DNA from: Frankiales bacterium
GTDB taxonomy: Bacteria > Actinomycetota > Actinomycetes > Mycobacteriales > SCTD01
Length of the DNA stretch: 34,778 nt
Reading direction: 5' to 3'
Assembly (NCBI GenBank): GCA_025965935.1
Contig: JAOPVZ010000084.1
Coordinates: 1 to 34,778, forward strand
Positions 9,856 to 18,018 of the stretch are shown here, piece by piece (within the stretch, counting starts at the first letter, position 1; every line of letters begins with the position of its first letter). The translations under genes were made by a program, and so were the position numbers. The notes beneath the pieces were generated by a model. The model saw only the letters and a program-made list of their open reading frames with translations. It did not search any database and was not told where the DNA came from.

Positions 9856-11025
9856 ATGGCCCAGAACATGCGACAAGCTCACGGGGACGACCCCACCGTC
9901 CAAAGCCTGCTCCAGCGGGCCCGGGAGACCCCCGGCGATCCGCGGAACCCTCGCGAGGTGATCCTGGGGTCCTGGTCGCGGTCTGCAGCGGCGGGGCTGA
10001 GGCCCGACCGGTTCGAGGTGCCCTACGACGCGGACGTCGATGACCGGGGACGGCTCGCGTGGGCGTCGGCGTCGGTGCTCGACCGGGTCGGTGCCGACCT
10101 GGAAGGCACGAGCATCGGCCTCGTACTGACCGATGACCGGGGGTTGGTGGTCAGCCGCAGGATCGGCGAGCGCAAGGCAGTGGGCCTGTTCGACCAGATC
10201 CAGCTCGCCCCGGGATTCCTGTACGGCGAGACGGGCATCGGCACGAACGCCATCGGTACGGCGATCGCCAGCCGGGCTCCGACGGTCGTGCAGGCCGAGG
10301 AGCACTTCGCTCAGGTGCTGACCGGAATGGCGTGCGCGGCGACGACGGTCACCGACCCAGCGACGGGACGGCTGCTCGGCGTGGTGGACCTGTCGTGCGC
10401 CGCCGCCGATGCCAGCCCGCTCATGCTGCCCCTCGCCAAGCGGGCTGCTTGGGAGATCGAGCAGCGTCTGCTCGAGGGGTCAGCGCTGGGCGAGCGCCCG
10501 CTCCAGGAGCAGTTCGTGCAGGCTGGGCAGACCACCAAGGCGGCGTTGGCTGCTGTCAGCGACAACACCCTGCTCGTCAACGCGGCGGCGGCCGGCCTCA
10601 TCGACGCTGGTGACCGGGAACGCCTCTGGGACTGCGCCCTCCAGGTGCTGCACCGCGGGCAGGACAGCTGCGAGTGTGCCCTCACCAGCGGCGTCTGGGT
10701 CACGGTCCGCTGCCGCGCCGTCCTCGACGGGTCGCGCGTCGTGGGAGCACTCGTGCGGCTCGAGCCCACGACGCCTGTCGGCTTGACCCGGCCGCGCAGC
10801 CGCTCGGGCGCCTACGGATGGGACAGCGTCACCGAGGCGGAGCTCGCGGTCGCCCGGCAGGTGTCCCAGGGCCTGACCAACCGTGAGGCCGCTGCCCGGC
10901 TGTTCGTCTCGCCGAGCACCATCGACTTCCATCTGCGGCAGCTGTTCCGCAAGCTGGAGGTGCGGTCCCGCGTCGAGCTGACCAGAGTCGTGCTCCAGCA
11001 GGAGGCCGGAGTCCCATCCCCTTGA
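9856..11025 (+). CDS. GAF-domain regulator with AcoR-like sensor and LuxR HTH
   Basis: A 389-residue regulator. The N-terminal half resembles the sensor region of AcoR/DhaR-type sigma54 activators: REVILGSWSRSAAAGL (about 34-49), a GAF domain with GLVLTDDRGLVV, and the hallmark GETGIGTNAIGTAI at about 124-137. In place of the AAA+ and Fis-type HTH domains it has a C-terminal LuxR HTH (about 325-385: SVTEAELAVARQVSQG, then FVSPSTIDFHLRQLFRKLEV), so it should act with ordinary sigma70 promoters. AGGAG at 9847-9851 sets the ATG start. AcoR homologues sense acetoin or other small carbon sources; the ligand here is unknown. It is convergent with the LysR gene, ten bases apart. Confidence 0.88.
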   Translation: MAQNMRQAHGDDPTVQSLLQRARETPGDPRNPREVILGSWSRSAAAGLRPDRFEVPYDADVDDRGRLAWASASVLDRVGADLEGTSIGLVLTDDRGLVVSRRIGERKAVGLFDQIQLAPGFLYGETGIGTNAIGTAIASRAPTVVQAEEHFAQVLTGMACAATTVTDPATGRLLGVVDLSCAAADASPLMLPLAKRAAWEIEQRLLEGSALGERPLQEQFVQAGQTTKAALAAVSDNTLLVNAAAAGLIDAGDRERLWDCALQVLHRGQDSCECALTSGVWVTVRCRAVLDGSRVVGALVRLEPTTPVGLTRPRSRSGAYGWDSVTEAELAVARQVSQGLTNREAAARLFVSPSTIDFHLRQLFRKLEVRSRVELTRVVLQQEAGVPSP

Positions 11026-11035
11026 GTCCTTCCGG

Positions 11036-11974
11036 CTAGGCGGTCCGGCGCCCGGCCCCTGACTGGTCGCGGCGTCGCTGCACCGACGGGATGAGCTGCA
11101 TGTTGTCCTTGGCAGCCCGCAGCGCCTGGACGAAGGTCACGAGCAGAGGCCCGGGCTCGGCATCGCGGCTGAACACCGCCAGCTCCCGACGGACCGGGTC
11201 CTGCAGTCGCAGGGCGACGCCTCCGAAGCCCGGCTCGAGGACGTTGGAGGGCACCATCGCCGGTCCTGCGCCGGAAGCCGCCAGCCTGGCCGCGGCGGAG
11301 ACCTGGGTGGTGCGGAGCCGCCCGCGCGGGGCGAAGCCGGCGCGAGCGCAGGCTGCGTGCACCAGCGGGCTCAGCCCCTGCTTCAGGGAGAACAGCACCC
11401 AGTCGCGGTCCGCCAGCAGTCGTAGGTCGATCGGCTCCGTGGAGGCGGCAAGGGGGTCGTCAGTGGCGACCACTACGACGAACTCCTCCCAGCCGAGCGC
11501 TTCGACGTGGCCGTACCAGTCGACGGGCCGCGGACCCACGGCGATGTCGCAGTCCCCGTCGCTGACTCCTTGCTCGAGGGCATCGCGGTGCTCGTACTCG
11601 ACCAGTTCCAGTGACAGCTCCGGGTGGTTGCGACGCAGCGCGGCGAGCGGCTCGGGCAGGACGCCGATGGACAGCGAGAGGACCGTCCCGATCCGCAGCA
11701 GGCCTGCGTCGCCCTCGCCGATGTTCGACAGGACTCGCTGTGCCCGCTGCGCGGCGGCGACCACAGCCTCCGCCTCCGGGAGGAAGGACTGGCCCTCGGC
11801 CGTCAGCTGCACGCCCCGAGGCAGTCGTTCCAGGAGCCGGCAGCCGAGCTCCTCCTCGAGAAGGCGCAGCTGCGCCGACAGCGCTGGCTGGGAGATGTGC
11901 AGGTCCATCGCGGCCCGCGTGAAGGAGCTCCGGTGGGCGATCGCCAGCAGGAACTCGAGCTGTCTGAGAGTCAT
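11036..11974 (-). CDS. LysR-type transcriptional regulator, probable regulator of the adjacent importer operon
   Basis: A 312-residue LTTR. The winged HTH is at the N-terminus (MTLRQLEFLLAIAHRSSFTRAA, helix residues ISQPALSAQLRLLEEELGCR), followed by a linker helix and a periplasmic-binding-protein-like effector domain from about residue 90 (LLRIGTVLSLSIGVLPEPL). The ATG at 11974 has AGGTG six bases upstream and gives the standard LysR beginning; GTG at 11983 and ATG at 11980 in the same frame are alternatives. It is divergent from the nine-gene catabolic operon at 12110, the classical LTTR arrangement, so it likely activates that operon in response to its substrate or an intermediate. The effector is unknown. 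Confidence 0.9.
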   Translation of the reverse strand: MTLRQLEFLLAIAHRSSFTRAAMDLHISQPALSAQLRLLEEELGCRLLERLPRGVQLTAEGQSFLPEAEAVVAAAQRAQRVLSNIGEGDAGLLRIGTVLSLSIGVLPEPLAALRRNHPELSLELVEYEHRDALEQGVSDGDCDIAVGPRPVDWYGHVEALGWEEFVVVVATDDPLAASTEPIDLRLLADRDWVLFSLKQGLSPLVHAACARAGFAPRGRLRTTQVSAAARLAASGAGPAMVPSNVLEPGFGGVALRLQDPVRRELAVFSRDAEPGPLLVTFVQALRAAKDNMQLIPSVQRRRDQSGAGRRTA

Positions 11975-11986
11975 AACCATCACCTA

Positions 11987-12015
11987 TGGGCATGGGTCAT
12001 AATTGGTATTAGACT
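11987..12015 (+). promoter_or_regulatory. Candidate promoter and LysR operator for the nine-gene operon
   Basis: This AT-rich patch is exceptional in the local GC-rich sequence. A possible -35 TGGGCA (11987-11992) and -10 TAGACT (12010-12015), 17 bases apart, each match consensus at four of six positions. A dyad TAAT-TGGT-ATTA (12000-12011) overlaps the -10 and is a candidate LysR site. The mRNA would have a leader of about 90 bases before the GTG at 12110. Confidence 0.4.
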
Positions 12016-12109
12016 TATAGCACGGATCACAGGCAACCTTTGTTTCGTCAGCGTCAACGCGGGGTTCACCCCGCGATACCAAGGGTCGCTGCGTCTCCCG
12101 GAGGTCCCC

Positions 12110-13246
12110 GTGGCCCGAGTTCTCGTCCAGCGCCTGTGGCCGGCTGCGGTCGCCGCGGCCTCCCTCGTGGCCGTCACGGCCTGCGGAGGCGGTTCGTCGA
12201 ACGCCTCCGCCACCGGGGCAGGTGGCGCGGACGTCCAGAAGGCCAAGGACGCGGTGACCGCGGCCCAGGCGCTCCAGACCGCCTGGACCGGCCCGACCTC
12301 GTCTCCCAAGCCCCCGGCCGGCGCCAACGTCATCTACGTGAGCTCGGACCAGAACAACCCGTTCGCGTCGCAGTTCGGGACCTACCTCAAGCAAGCCGCC
12401 GCAAAGCTGGGCTGGCACGTCAGCATCATCGACGGCAAGGGCACGCCGTCCGGCTGGTCGGACGGTCTGCGGCAGGCGATCGCCTCCAAGCCCGGTGCCA
12501 TCGTGACGTCCGCTCAGGCGCCCTCCGTGCAGCAGCCCCTGGCGGAGGCGGCGGCGGCCGGCATCCCGGTCCTGGGACTGCACTCAGCTGCGGCGCCCGG
12601 CCCTGACCCCGCCGACCACCTCTTCACGAACATCACGAGCGACCCGGCGGCGGCCGGCAGGGTGATGGTCGACTGGGCGATCGCCGACTCCAACGGCAAG
12701 GCCCACATCGTCATCGTCGGTGACGACCAGTACCCGGTCTCGAACCTCAAGCGCGACGCGATGGTCGCGGCCATCAAGACCTGCAGCGGGTGCACGCTGG
12801 AGAAGAACGCGAACGTGCCCGTCGGCACCGCTGCCACTGACCTGCCGACCCAGCTGACCAGCTGGCTGCAGAGCTATGCCAAGCCGCTGTACGTCCTGTC
12901 CGTCGCCGACTTCTACTTCGACGTCGGGCTGAGCAGCCTCAAGAACCTGAACGTGCCCAAGAGCGACCTCCGGCTCGCCGCCACGGATGGCACGACACAG
13001 GCGTACCAGCGGGTCCGGACAGGTCAGTACCAGGTCGTCACGGTGCCCGAGCCGACCGAGCTCCTGGCGTGGCAGGCGGCGGACGAGGTGGACCGCGCCC
13101 TGAACCACCAGCCCCCGAGCACCTTCACCCAGCCGATCTACATCGTCACCAAGGACAACATCAACAGCCAGGGCGGCGACAAGGACGAGTTCGTGCCGCA
13201 GAACGACTACAAGGCCCGCTACGAGAAGCTTTGGGGGGTGTCATGA
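12110..13246 (+). CDS. Solute-binding lipoprotein of a ribose/xylose-type ABC importer (system A)
   Basis: A 378-residue periplasmic-binding-protein (type 1, Peripla_BP_4-like) lipoprotein: signal peptide with lipobox VTAC (Cys25), Gly/Ser linker, a helical stretch at about 40-60, then the two-lobe binding domain starting NVIYVSSDQNNPFASQFGTY. It captures the substrate outside the membrane for the ATPase and permease encoded next. GGAGG (12100-12104) five bases before GTG 12110 fixes the start. The ligand is not readable: this fold binds pentoses, polyols, autoinducer-2 and, in actinobacterial relatives, other small molecules, and no specific ligand signature is recognised. First gene of a nine-gene overlapping operon. 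Confidence 0.9.
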   Translation: MARVLVQRLWPAAVAAASLVAVTACGGGSSNASATGAGGADVQKAKDAVTAAQALQTAWTGPTSSPKPPAGANVIYVSSDQNNPFASQFGTYLKQAAAKLGWHVSIIDGKGTPSGWSDGLRQAIASKPGAIVTSAQAPSVQQPLAEAAAAGIPVLGLHSAAAPGPDPADHLFTNITSDPAAAGRVMVDWAIADSNGKAHIVIVGDDQYPVSNLKRDAMVAAIKTCSGCTLEKNANVPVGTAATDLPTQLTSWLQSYAKPLYVLSVADFYFDVGLSSLKNLNVPKSDLRLAATDGTTQAYQRVRTGQYQVVTVPEPTELLAWQAADEVDRALNHQPPSTFTQPIYIVTKDNINSQGGDKDEFVPQNDYKARYEKLWGVS

Positions 13247-14727
13247 CATCCACTGCTCTTGAGGTTCGACACCTGAGCAAGAGGTTCGGCAGCATCCAGG
13301 CACTCCACAACGTCTCCATCCGCGTCCTTCCCGGCGAGCTGCACGCACTCGTGGGTGAGAACGGAGCCGGCAAGTCCACCCTGATCAAGGTGCTCGCCGG
13401 GGTGCACGAGCCGGACGAGGGCTCGGTAACGGACGGCGGGTCGGCCGGCAACCGGGCGATCGCGTTCATCCACCAGGACCTCGGGCTCGTGGACGACATG
13501 TCGGTCGCCGAGAACGTGGCACTGGGCGGTCACTACGCCCGCAATCACGTCGGCTTGATCTCCTGGCGCCGCGCGCGGGCGGACGCCGCCGCTGCGCTGC
13601 TCGCGATGGGGCTGCAGACCGACACCCGCCGCGACGTCGGTGAGCTCAGCATCGCCGAGAAGTCGATGGTGGCGATCGCGCGCGCGCTCGCGCTGCGGTG
13701 TCGGTTCCTCGTCCTCGACGAACCCACAGCCGCCCTCACGTACGAGGACGCTGACCGACTCTTCGCCGCCCTCGCGCATGCCCAGAGAGAGGGCATCGGC
13801 ATCCTCTACGTCACGCATCGGCTCGACGAGGTGTTCAGGATCGCTGACCGCGTCACCGTGCTGCGCGACGGCCGCTGTGTCGCCACCTGCGACGTCGACA
13901 CGATCAGCCCCGCGGAGCTCACGCAGCGGATCATCGGACGGTCACTGGCGGAGATGTACCCGGCCGTCAGCTCTCCCTCCGACGAGGTGGCGCTGACCGT
14001 GAGCAGTCTCCGGACCATTCGAAGCGGTCCGACCAGCTTCGAGCTGCGGCGCGGAGAGGTCCTTGCCCTGGCAGGTCGCATCGGCGCGGGGCACCAGCAG
14101 GTGGGTCGTGCCCTCATCGGTGACGAGCGCGTGCTGGGGGGTCGGGTCTCGCTGGACGGCAAGGAGTTCGCAGGGGCCCGGATCGGCAGTGAGCTGGCGA
14201 AGCGGCTGGCCTTCGTCTCCGGCAAGCGACAGGAGGAGAGCATCCTGAGCGGTCTGTCACTGACAGAGAACCTCTTCTGCAACCCGGCGCTCCTGAACCG
14301 CCGCGCGGGCTCCCTCACGACTCCCCGAGAGGAGGCACGGGCGGCCCTGACCCTGCTCGACTCGTGTGACGTCCGCCCTCGGGATCCCGATGCGGTCATC
14401 GACACCCTGAGCGGTGGCAACCAGCAGAAGGTGGTGCTGGCGCGATGGCTGGCGACCGGGCGGAAGGTCCTGGTCCTGGAGGAGCCGACTGCCGGCGTCG
14501 ACGTCGGCGCCCGTGCGCAGATCTACGAGCTGCTCTCGACCGTGCTCAGCACCGGCGGCTCGGTGCTGCTGATCTCGTCGGACTTCGAAGAGGTGGCCGG
14601 CCTCGCGCACCGGGCTCTGGTCTTCGACCGTGGGCAGGTGCTCGTCGAGCTCGCCGGGGACGACCTGGAGCTCGCGTCTCTCACGGAGGCAGCCTCCATG
14701 GGTGTCATGCCGGTGGCGGCGACATGA
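13243..14727 (+). CDS. Double-NBD ABC ATPase of importer A (RbsA/XylG type)
   Basis: A 494-residue fused ATPase that drives importer A from the cytoplasmic face. NBD1: Walker A GENGAGKST (38-46), Q-loop IHQD, unusual signature LSIAEKSM (135-142, typical of this class), Walker B FLVLDEPTAAL (155-165). NBD2: degenerate P-loop GRIGAGHQQ (278-286) lacking the Lys-Ser/Thr, signature LSGGNQQK (389-396), Walker B VLVLEEPTAGVD (409-420), where the Asp is replaced by Glu. A degenerate second P-loop is normal for RbsA-type proteins, so ATP hydrolysis is probably asymmetric. ATGA overlap at both ends with neighbours. Confidence 0.93.
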   Translation: MTSTALEVRHLSKRFGSIQALHNVSIRVLPGELHALVGENGAGKSTLIKVLAGVHEPDEGSVTDGGSAGNRAIAFIHQDLGLVDDMSVAENVALGGHYARNHVGLISWRRARADAAAALLAMGLQTDTRRDVGELSIAEKSMVAIARALALRCRFLVLDEPTAALTYEDADRLFAALAHAQREGIGILYVTHRLDEVFRIADRVTVLRDGRCVATCDVDTISPAELTQRIIGRSLAEMYPAVSSPSDEVALTVSSLRTIRSGPTSFELRRGEVLALAGRIGAGHQQVGRALIGDERVLGGRVSLDGKEFAGARIGSELAKRLAFVSGKRQEESILSGLSLTENLFCNPALLNRRAGSLTTPREEARAALTLLDSCDVRPRDPDAVIDTLSGGNQQKVVLARWLATGRKVLVLEEPTAGVDVGARAQIYELLSTVLSTGGSVLLISSDFEEVAGLAHRALVFDRGQVLVELAGDDLELASLTEAASMGVMPVAAT

Positions 14728-15809
14728 GCACGAGGAACGCCACGCTCCGCAGGATCTCCGGGCAGGGCGGTGCGATGTTCAGCAAGTTCGGCTTGCTGGT
14801 CATGCTCGTCCTGCTGACGGTGCTCTTCTCGGTGCTCAAGCCGAACACCTTCGCGACCACCTTCAACTTCCAGTCCATCGGACTGAGCAAGTCCATCGTC
14901 GCGCTGCTCGCGCTGGCTGCGGCCATCACCATCAGCACCGGCGAGTTCGACGTCTCGATCGGCTACTCCGTCGGGCTCTTCCACGTCCTCGCCATCGGCT
15001 TCCAGACCAGGAACGGGATGCCGTGGCCTGTCGCGGTTGCCGCCGTCCTGGGCCTCGGCGCCGCTGTCGGGCTCGCCAACGGGCTGCTGGTCACGCGCGC
15101 CTACGTGTCGTCCTTCATCGCCACCCTCGGGAGCGGGACCCTGCTCTACGGCATCACCCAGTGGTACACGCACGGGCAGCAGGTCAGCGGCAAGCTCGGG
15201 GGCGGCTTCACCAAGATCGGTGGGCTCGTCGGGCCGATCCCGATCCCCGTCGTCATCGTCGTGGTCCTGTCGGCCCTGCTGTGGGTGGTGTCGGAGTACA
15301 TGCCGCTCGGGCGGATGGCCTATGTCGTCGGCTCGAACCGCAAGGCCGCAGAGCTCACCGGGATCTCGACGCGCAAGGTGGTGCTGGGGGCTTTCGTGGC
15401 CAGCGGTGTCCTGAGCGCCCTGGCCGGCGTGGTGCTTGCCGCGGAGCTCGGCGTGGGTGTGCCCGGTACCGGCTCCGAGTTCCTGCTGCCGGCCTTCGCC
15501 GCGGCGCTGCTCGGGAGCACGGCCATCCGGCCGGGACGCGCCAACGTCCTCGGCTGCCTCATCGCCGTCGCGCTCCTTGCCGTCGGCGTCAGCGGACTCC
15601 AGCAGCTGGGTGCCTCGACCTACGTCGACCCGCTCTTCAACGGAGGGGTGCTCATCCTCGCCGTGTCACTCACCTCCTATGCCGGGCGTCGCCTGCGGGC
15701 CCGCGCGAAGTCCGGTACCGGCAGGGACTCAGCAGCAGAGCAGCCACAGCCACAACCGCAACCGCTTTCCGTGTCCGATGACAACGTTCTGACAGAGGTG
15801 ACGAAGTGA
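14724..15809 (+). CDS. Permease of importer A (RbsC type)
   Basis: A 361-residue integral membrane protein of the BPD_transp_2 family, with eight to ten hydrophobic segments beginning at about residue 20 (FGLLVMLVLLTVLFSVL). The family motif ISTGEFDVSIGYSVGL is at about 70-85 and the coupling-helix region around YVVGSNRKAAELTGI at about 205-219. It forms the channel of importer A. The C-terminal tail is hydrophilic and has a Gln-Pro repeat (AEQPQPQPQPLS), probably a cytosolic unstructured end. Coupled by ATGA to the ATPase gene and by GTGA to the cupin gene. Substrate unknown. Confidence 0.92.
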   Translation: MSTRNATLRRISGQGGAMFSKFGLLVMLVLLTVLFSVLKPNTFATTFNFQSIGLSKSIVALLALAAAITISTGEFDVSIGYSVGLFHVLAIGFQTRNGMPWPVAVAAVLGLGAAVGLANGLLVTRAYVSSFIATLGSGTLLYGITQWYTHGQQVSGKLGGGFTKIGGLVGPIPIPVVIVVVLSALLWVVSEYMPLGRMAYVVGSNRKAAELTGISTRKVVLGAFVASGVLSALAGVVLAAELGVGVPGTGSEFLLPAFAAALLGSTAIRPGRANVLGCLIAVALLAVGVSGLQQLGASTYVDPLFNGGVLILAVSLTSYAGRRLRARAKSGTGRDSAAEQPQPQPQPLSVSDDNVLTEVTK

Positions 15810-16213
15810 CCGGCCGCACGCAGCAGGGGGAGGCGCAGGACGCGCCCGACCATCGCAACCACCGCCACCAGGACGACCCCCACGAGTCGGGCGCGAACAA
15901 CCGGGCCGTCGGCACCCGGATGCTCTTCGAGAACGACCGGGTCCGTGTCTGGGAGATCGTGCTCGAGCCCGGCGAGCGTGCCCCGTTCCACCGGCACGAG
16001 GGCGACTACTTCTGGACCTGCGTCGAGCCCAGCGCAGCCCGCAGCCACACCGGCAGCGGTCGGTTCCAGGTGCAGCAGTACGCGATCGGTCAGACCAGCT
16101 ACTTCTCGTACCCTGAAGGGGAGTTCCTGGTCCATGACCTGGAGAACATCGGACCGAGCCGACTGCGGTTCGTGACGGTGGAGCTGGTCGAGCCGCGGAG
16201 GGCCGACGCGTGA
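15806..16213 (+). CDS. Small single-domain cupin protein with His-rich N-terminus
   Basis: A 135-residue protein. Residues about 36-135 form one cupin barrel: FENDRVRVWEIVLEPGE then PFHRHEGDYFW with His62, His64 and possibly Glu65 as metal ligands (motif 1), and a weaker motif 2 near FLVHDLENIG. Such small cupins act as dioxygenases, isomerases or metal-dependent accessory proteins; reaction unknown. Residues 16-26 are unusual, with four His among acidic residues (DHRNHRHQDDPH), which could bind metal. GTG at 15806 overlaps the permease stop (GTGA). Being within the import operon it most likely acts on the imported compound or an intermediate. Confidence 0.75.
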   Translation: MTGRTQQGEAQDAPDHRNHRHQDDPHESGANNRAVGTRMLFENDRVRVWEIVLEPGERAPFHRHEGDYFWTCVEPSAARSHTGSGRFQVQQYAIGQTSYFSYPEGEFLVHDLENIGPSRLRFVTVELVEPRRADA

Positions 16214-17148
16214 CCGGTATAGGTGTCCAGCTGCCAGTGGCGGGTGCGCACCCGTCCGTCCACGGGCTGCGGGCGATGGCGGAGCTCGTCGAGGACGAGG
16301 GCGCGCACTCCATCTGGGTCAGCGACCACATCCTGATGGTCGACGACGCCGCTTCCCGCTACCCCGGCAACGACGACGGGTCCACCTGGTGGAACCCGGA
16401 GGACGACTGGTACGAGTCGATGACGTCGTGTGCGTACATCGCGGCCGTCACTCATGAGGTGCGGATCGGCCCCGGCGTGCTCATCCTGCCGCAGCGCAAC
16501 GTGCTGGAGGTCGCGAAGCAGATCGCCACCCTGGACCAGCTCAGCGAGGGCAGGTTCGTCCTCGGGGTCGGCATCGGCTGGTCCAAGGAGGAGACGGAAG
16601 CGCTGGGCTACCCGTTCACCTCACGGGCCGGCCGGATGCAGGAGATGCTCCACGTGCTGCGTGACGCTCGGGGTGGCCGACCCCAGGAGTTCCACGGCAC
16701 GCACGTCGACGTCCCCCCGGGTGTGATCCTGCAGCCGCGTCCGGTCCAGCCCTCGGGCGTGCCGCTGATCGTCGGCGGTGAAGCTCCGGCGGCCCTGAAG
16801 CGGGCTGCCGTCCTGGGTGACGGGTGGCTCGCGCTCGCGAAGCACCAGTACGGCCCGTTCCCACTGGAACCGCTCGCGGAAGGGATCGCCGCGATCCGCG
16901 GCCACCGGGAGTCGCACGGCCTCGACGCTCCCTTCCAGCTCGTCCTCCGCCTCGTCCGGAGCCGGCCCGACGCGCTGCCCGACCTGCCCGCGCTGATCGA
17001 CGACCTGGCAGGCATGGGCTTCGACGAGGTCGTCATCCAGCCGCCCTGGGACGACCTCAACGAGACCAGGCGCTGGATCCGCCGCGCCTTGTCTGCCGTG
17101 TCTGTCTCGCCGCGGACGAAGGAGGTTGTCAGCCTTGCTCAAGGCTAA
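16210..17148 (+). CDS. Luciferase-like (LLM) oxidoreductase, probably F420-dependent
   Basis: A 312-residue TIM-barrel bacterial luciferase-family enzyme that uses F420H2 or FMNH2 for oxidation or oxygenation. Features: N-terminal IGVQLPVAGAHPS, SIWVSDHILM (about 34-43), IGPGVLILPQRNVLEVAKQIATLD (81 on), GRFVLGVGIGWSKEE (about 113-127), and VPLIVGGEAPAALKRAA with GDGWLA at about 185-210. The pattern is that of the actinobacterial Rv2161c-like (TIGR03619-type) group, for which F420 is the usual cofactor; this is inference, not proof. GTGA overlap with the cupin gene. Probably the key oxidation step of the pathway encoded by operon A. Confidence 0.87.
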   Translation: MTGIGVQLPVAGAHPSVHGLRAMAELVEDEGAHSIWVSDHILMVDDAASRYPGNDDGSTWWNPEDDWYESMTSCAYIAAVTHEVRIGPGVLILPQRNVLEVAKQIATLDQLSEGRFVLGVGIGWSKEETEALGYPFTSRAGRMQEMLHVLRDARGGRPQEFHGTHVDVPPGVILQPRPVQPSGVPLIVGGEAPAALKRAAVLGDGWLALAKHQYGPFPLEPLAEGIAAIRGHRESHGLDAPFQLVLRLVRSRPDALPDLPALIDDLAGMGFDEVVIQPPWDDLNETRRWIRRALSAVSVSPRTKEVVSLAQG

Positions 17149-17443
17149 GTTGACCGTGCGGATCCGGGGCAGTCACGACCGGCCGGACGAGTTCGAGGCG
17201 TGGATGACGCAGGACCACTTCCCGAAGATGCTGGCCTACCCCGGCGTGGAGGACGCCTCGCTGCTGCGCAAGTTCCTCGGCGACGATTCCTTCCAGTACA
17301 CGACCGTGTACACGTTCCGCGACGTCGAGACGCTGCGCGGGTTCATGTCGTCGGACGTGCTCGCGGGGCTGTCCGCAGAGTTCGACGAGCTCTGGGGCGA
17401 GGCGAGCACTCGTCAGCGCTTCGCCTACGAAGAGCTGTCTTGA
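17135..17443 (+). CDS. Small dimeric alpha/beta-barrel protein, DUF4286/EthD-like
   Basis: A protein of about 102 residues with the ferredoxin-like alpha/beta pattern of stress-responsive dimeric barrels: KLTVRIRGS strand, EFEAWMTQDHFPKML helix, SLLRKFLGDDSFQYTTVYTFRD strands, VETLRGFMSS helix, and a final RFAYEEL strand. It resembles DUF4286-type proteins that sit in degradative operons as small oxygenases, isomerases or accessory subunits. No catalytic residue can be assigned. TTG at 17135 is chosen because GGAGG (17121-17125) lies nine bases upstream; TTG at 17126 is in frame but touches that ribosome-binding site. It overlaps the previous gene by 14 bases and the next by four (TTGA). Confidence 0.72.
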   Translation: MLKAKLTVRIRGSHDRPDEFEAWMTQDHFPKMLAYPGVEDASLLRKFLGDDSFQYTTVYTFRDVETLRGFMSSDVLAGLSAEFDELWGEASTRQRFAYEELS

Positions 17444-18018
17444 CCTCTGAACCGCCGCCGTTTCCTGGGGCCATCCTCCGCTGGTCGCTGGTGCCGCCGG
17501 TGCAGGCCGCCGACGCGACCGCGGAACAGCTCGCGGTCATGGCGGGGTTCCACGCCGACCGGGGGAGCGAGGGCCAGCCGCTGCCCGACCTGTTCGCCTT
17601 GCTCTTCAACGCTCCGGAGGCCGCGGGCAGGCTGGCCGCAGTCACGGCGTACTGCCGGTTCCAGTCGGGCTTGAGCCCGCTGCTGCGCGAGGTGGCGCTC
17701 CTCGCGAGCTGCTACGCCACCGGCTTCGAGTACGAGGTCCGCTTTCACGAGCCGGTGGCCGTCGCTGCCGGGTTGAGCGGCGACGACCTGCAGGCCCTTC
17801 GCGAGGGGGCGTGGAACCGCGTCGCGCCTGAGGTCGCGGTGGTGGCGGAGCTCAGCCGGGCGGTGGCTCTGGGGACATCTGTACGTGGCAGCTCGCTGGA
17901 GGCTCGTGTCAGAGAGACGCTCTCCGCCAGGGAGATCGTCGACGTCACCGTCACGGCTGCTGCCTACCGGGCCCTGCAGTGCGTCGGCGCGGTCCTGACG
18001 AGCATGGAGGATCTCTGA
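17440..18018 (+). CDS. Carboxymuconolactone decarboxylase-like (CMD/AhpD fold) protein
   Basis: A 192-residue all-helical CMD-family protein. The recognisable core is LSPLLREVALLASCYATGFEYEVRFHEPVA (starting at residue 78), which matches the family pattern of a Glu in REVA (Glu84), YE and a downstream His (His103). Only one Cys (Cys91) is in the core, so the AhpD-type CxxC peroxidase chemistry is unlikely. CMD-fold proteins include gamma-carboxymuconolactone decarboxylase and many uncharacterised proteins of aromatic or alicyclic catabolism. Start is TTG at 17440, overlapping the preceding stop as TTGA. The context suggests a role in decarboxylation or isomerisation of an intermediate. Confidence 0.75.
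   Translation: MTSEPPPFPGAILRWSLVPPVQAADATAEQLAVMAGFHADRGSEGQPLPDLFALLFNAPEAAGRLAAVTAYCRFQSGLSPLLREVALLASCYATGFEYEVRFHEPVAVAAGLSGDDLQALREGAWNRVAPEVAVVAELSRAVALGTSVRGSSLEARVRETLSAREIVDVTVTAAAYRALQCVGAVLTSMEDL

Noticed and set aside
11624-12109. Long open frame in front of the importer A binding protein
   Set aside because: It runs antisense through the LysR gene; the GGAGG-preceded GTG at 12110 starts a proper lipoprotein signal.
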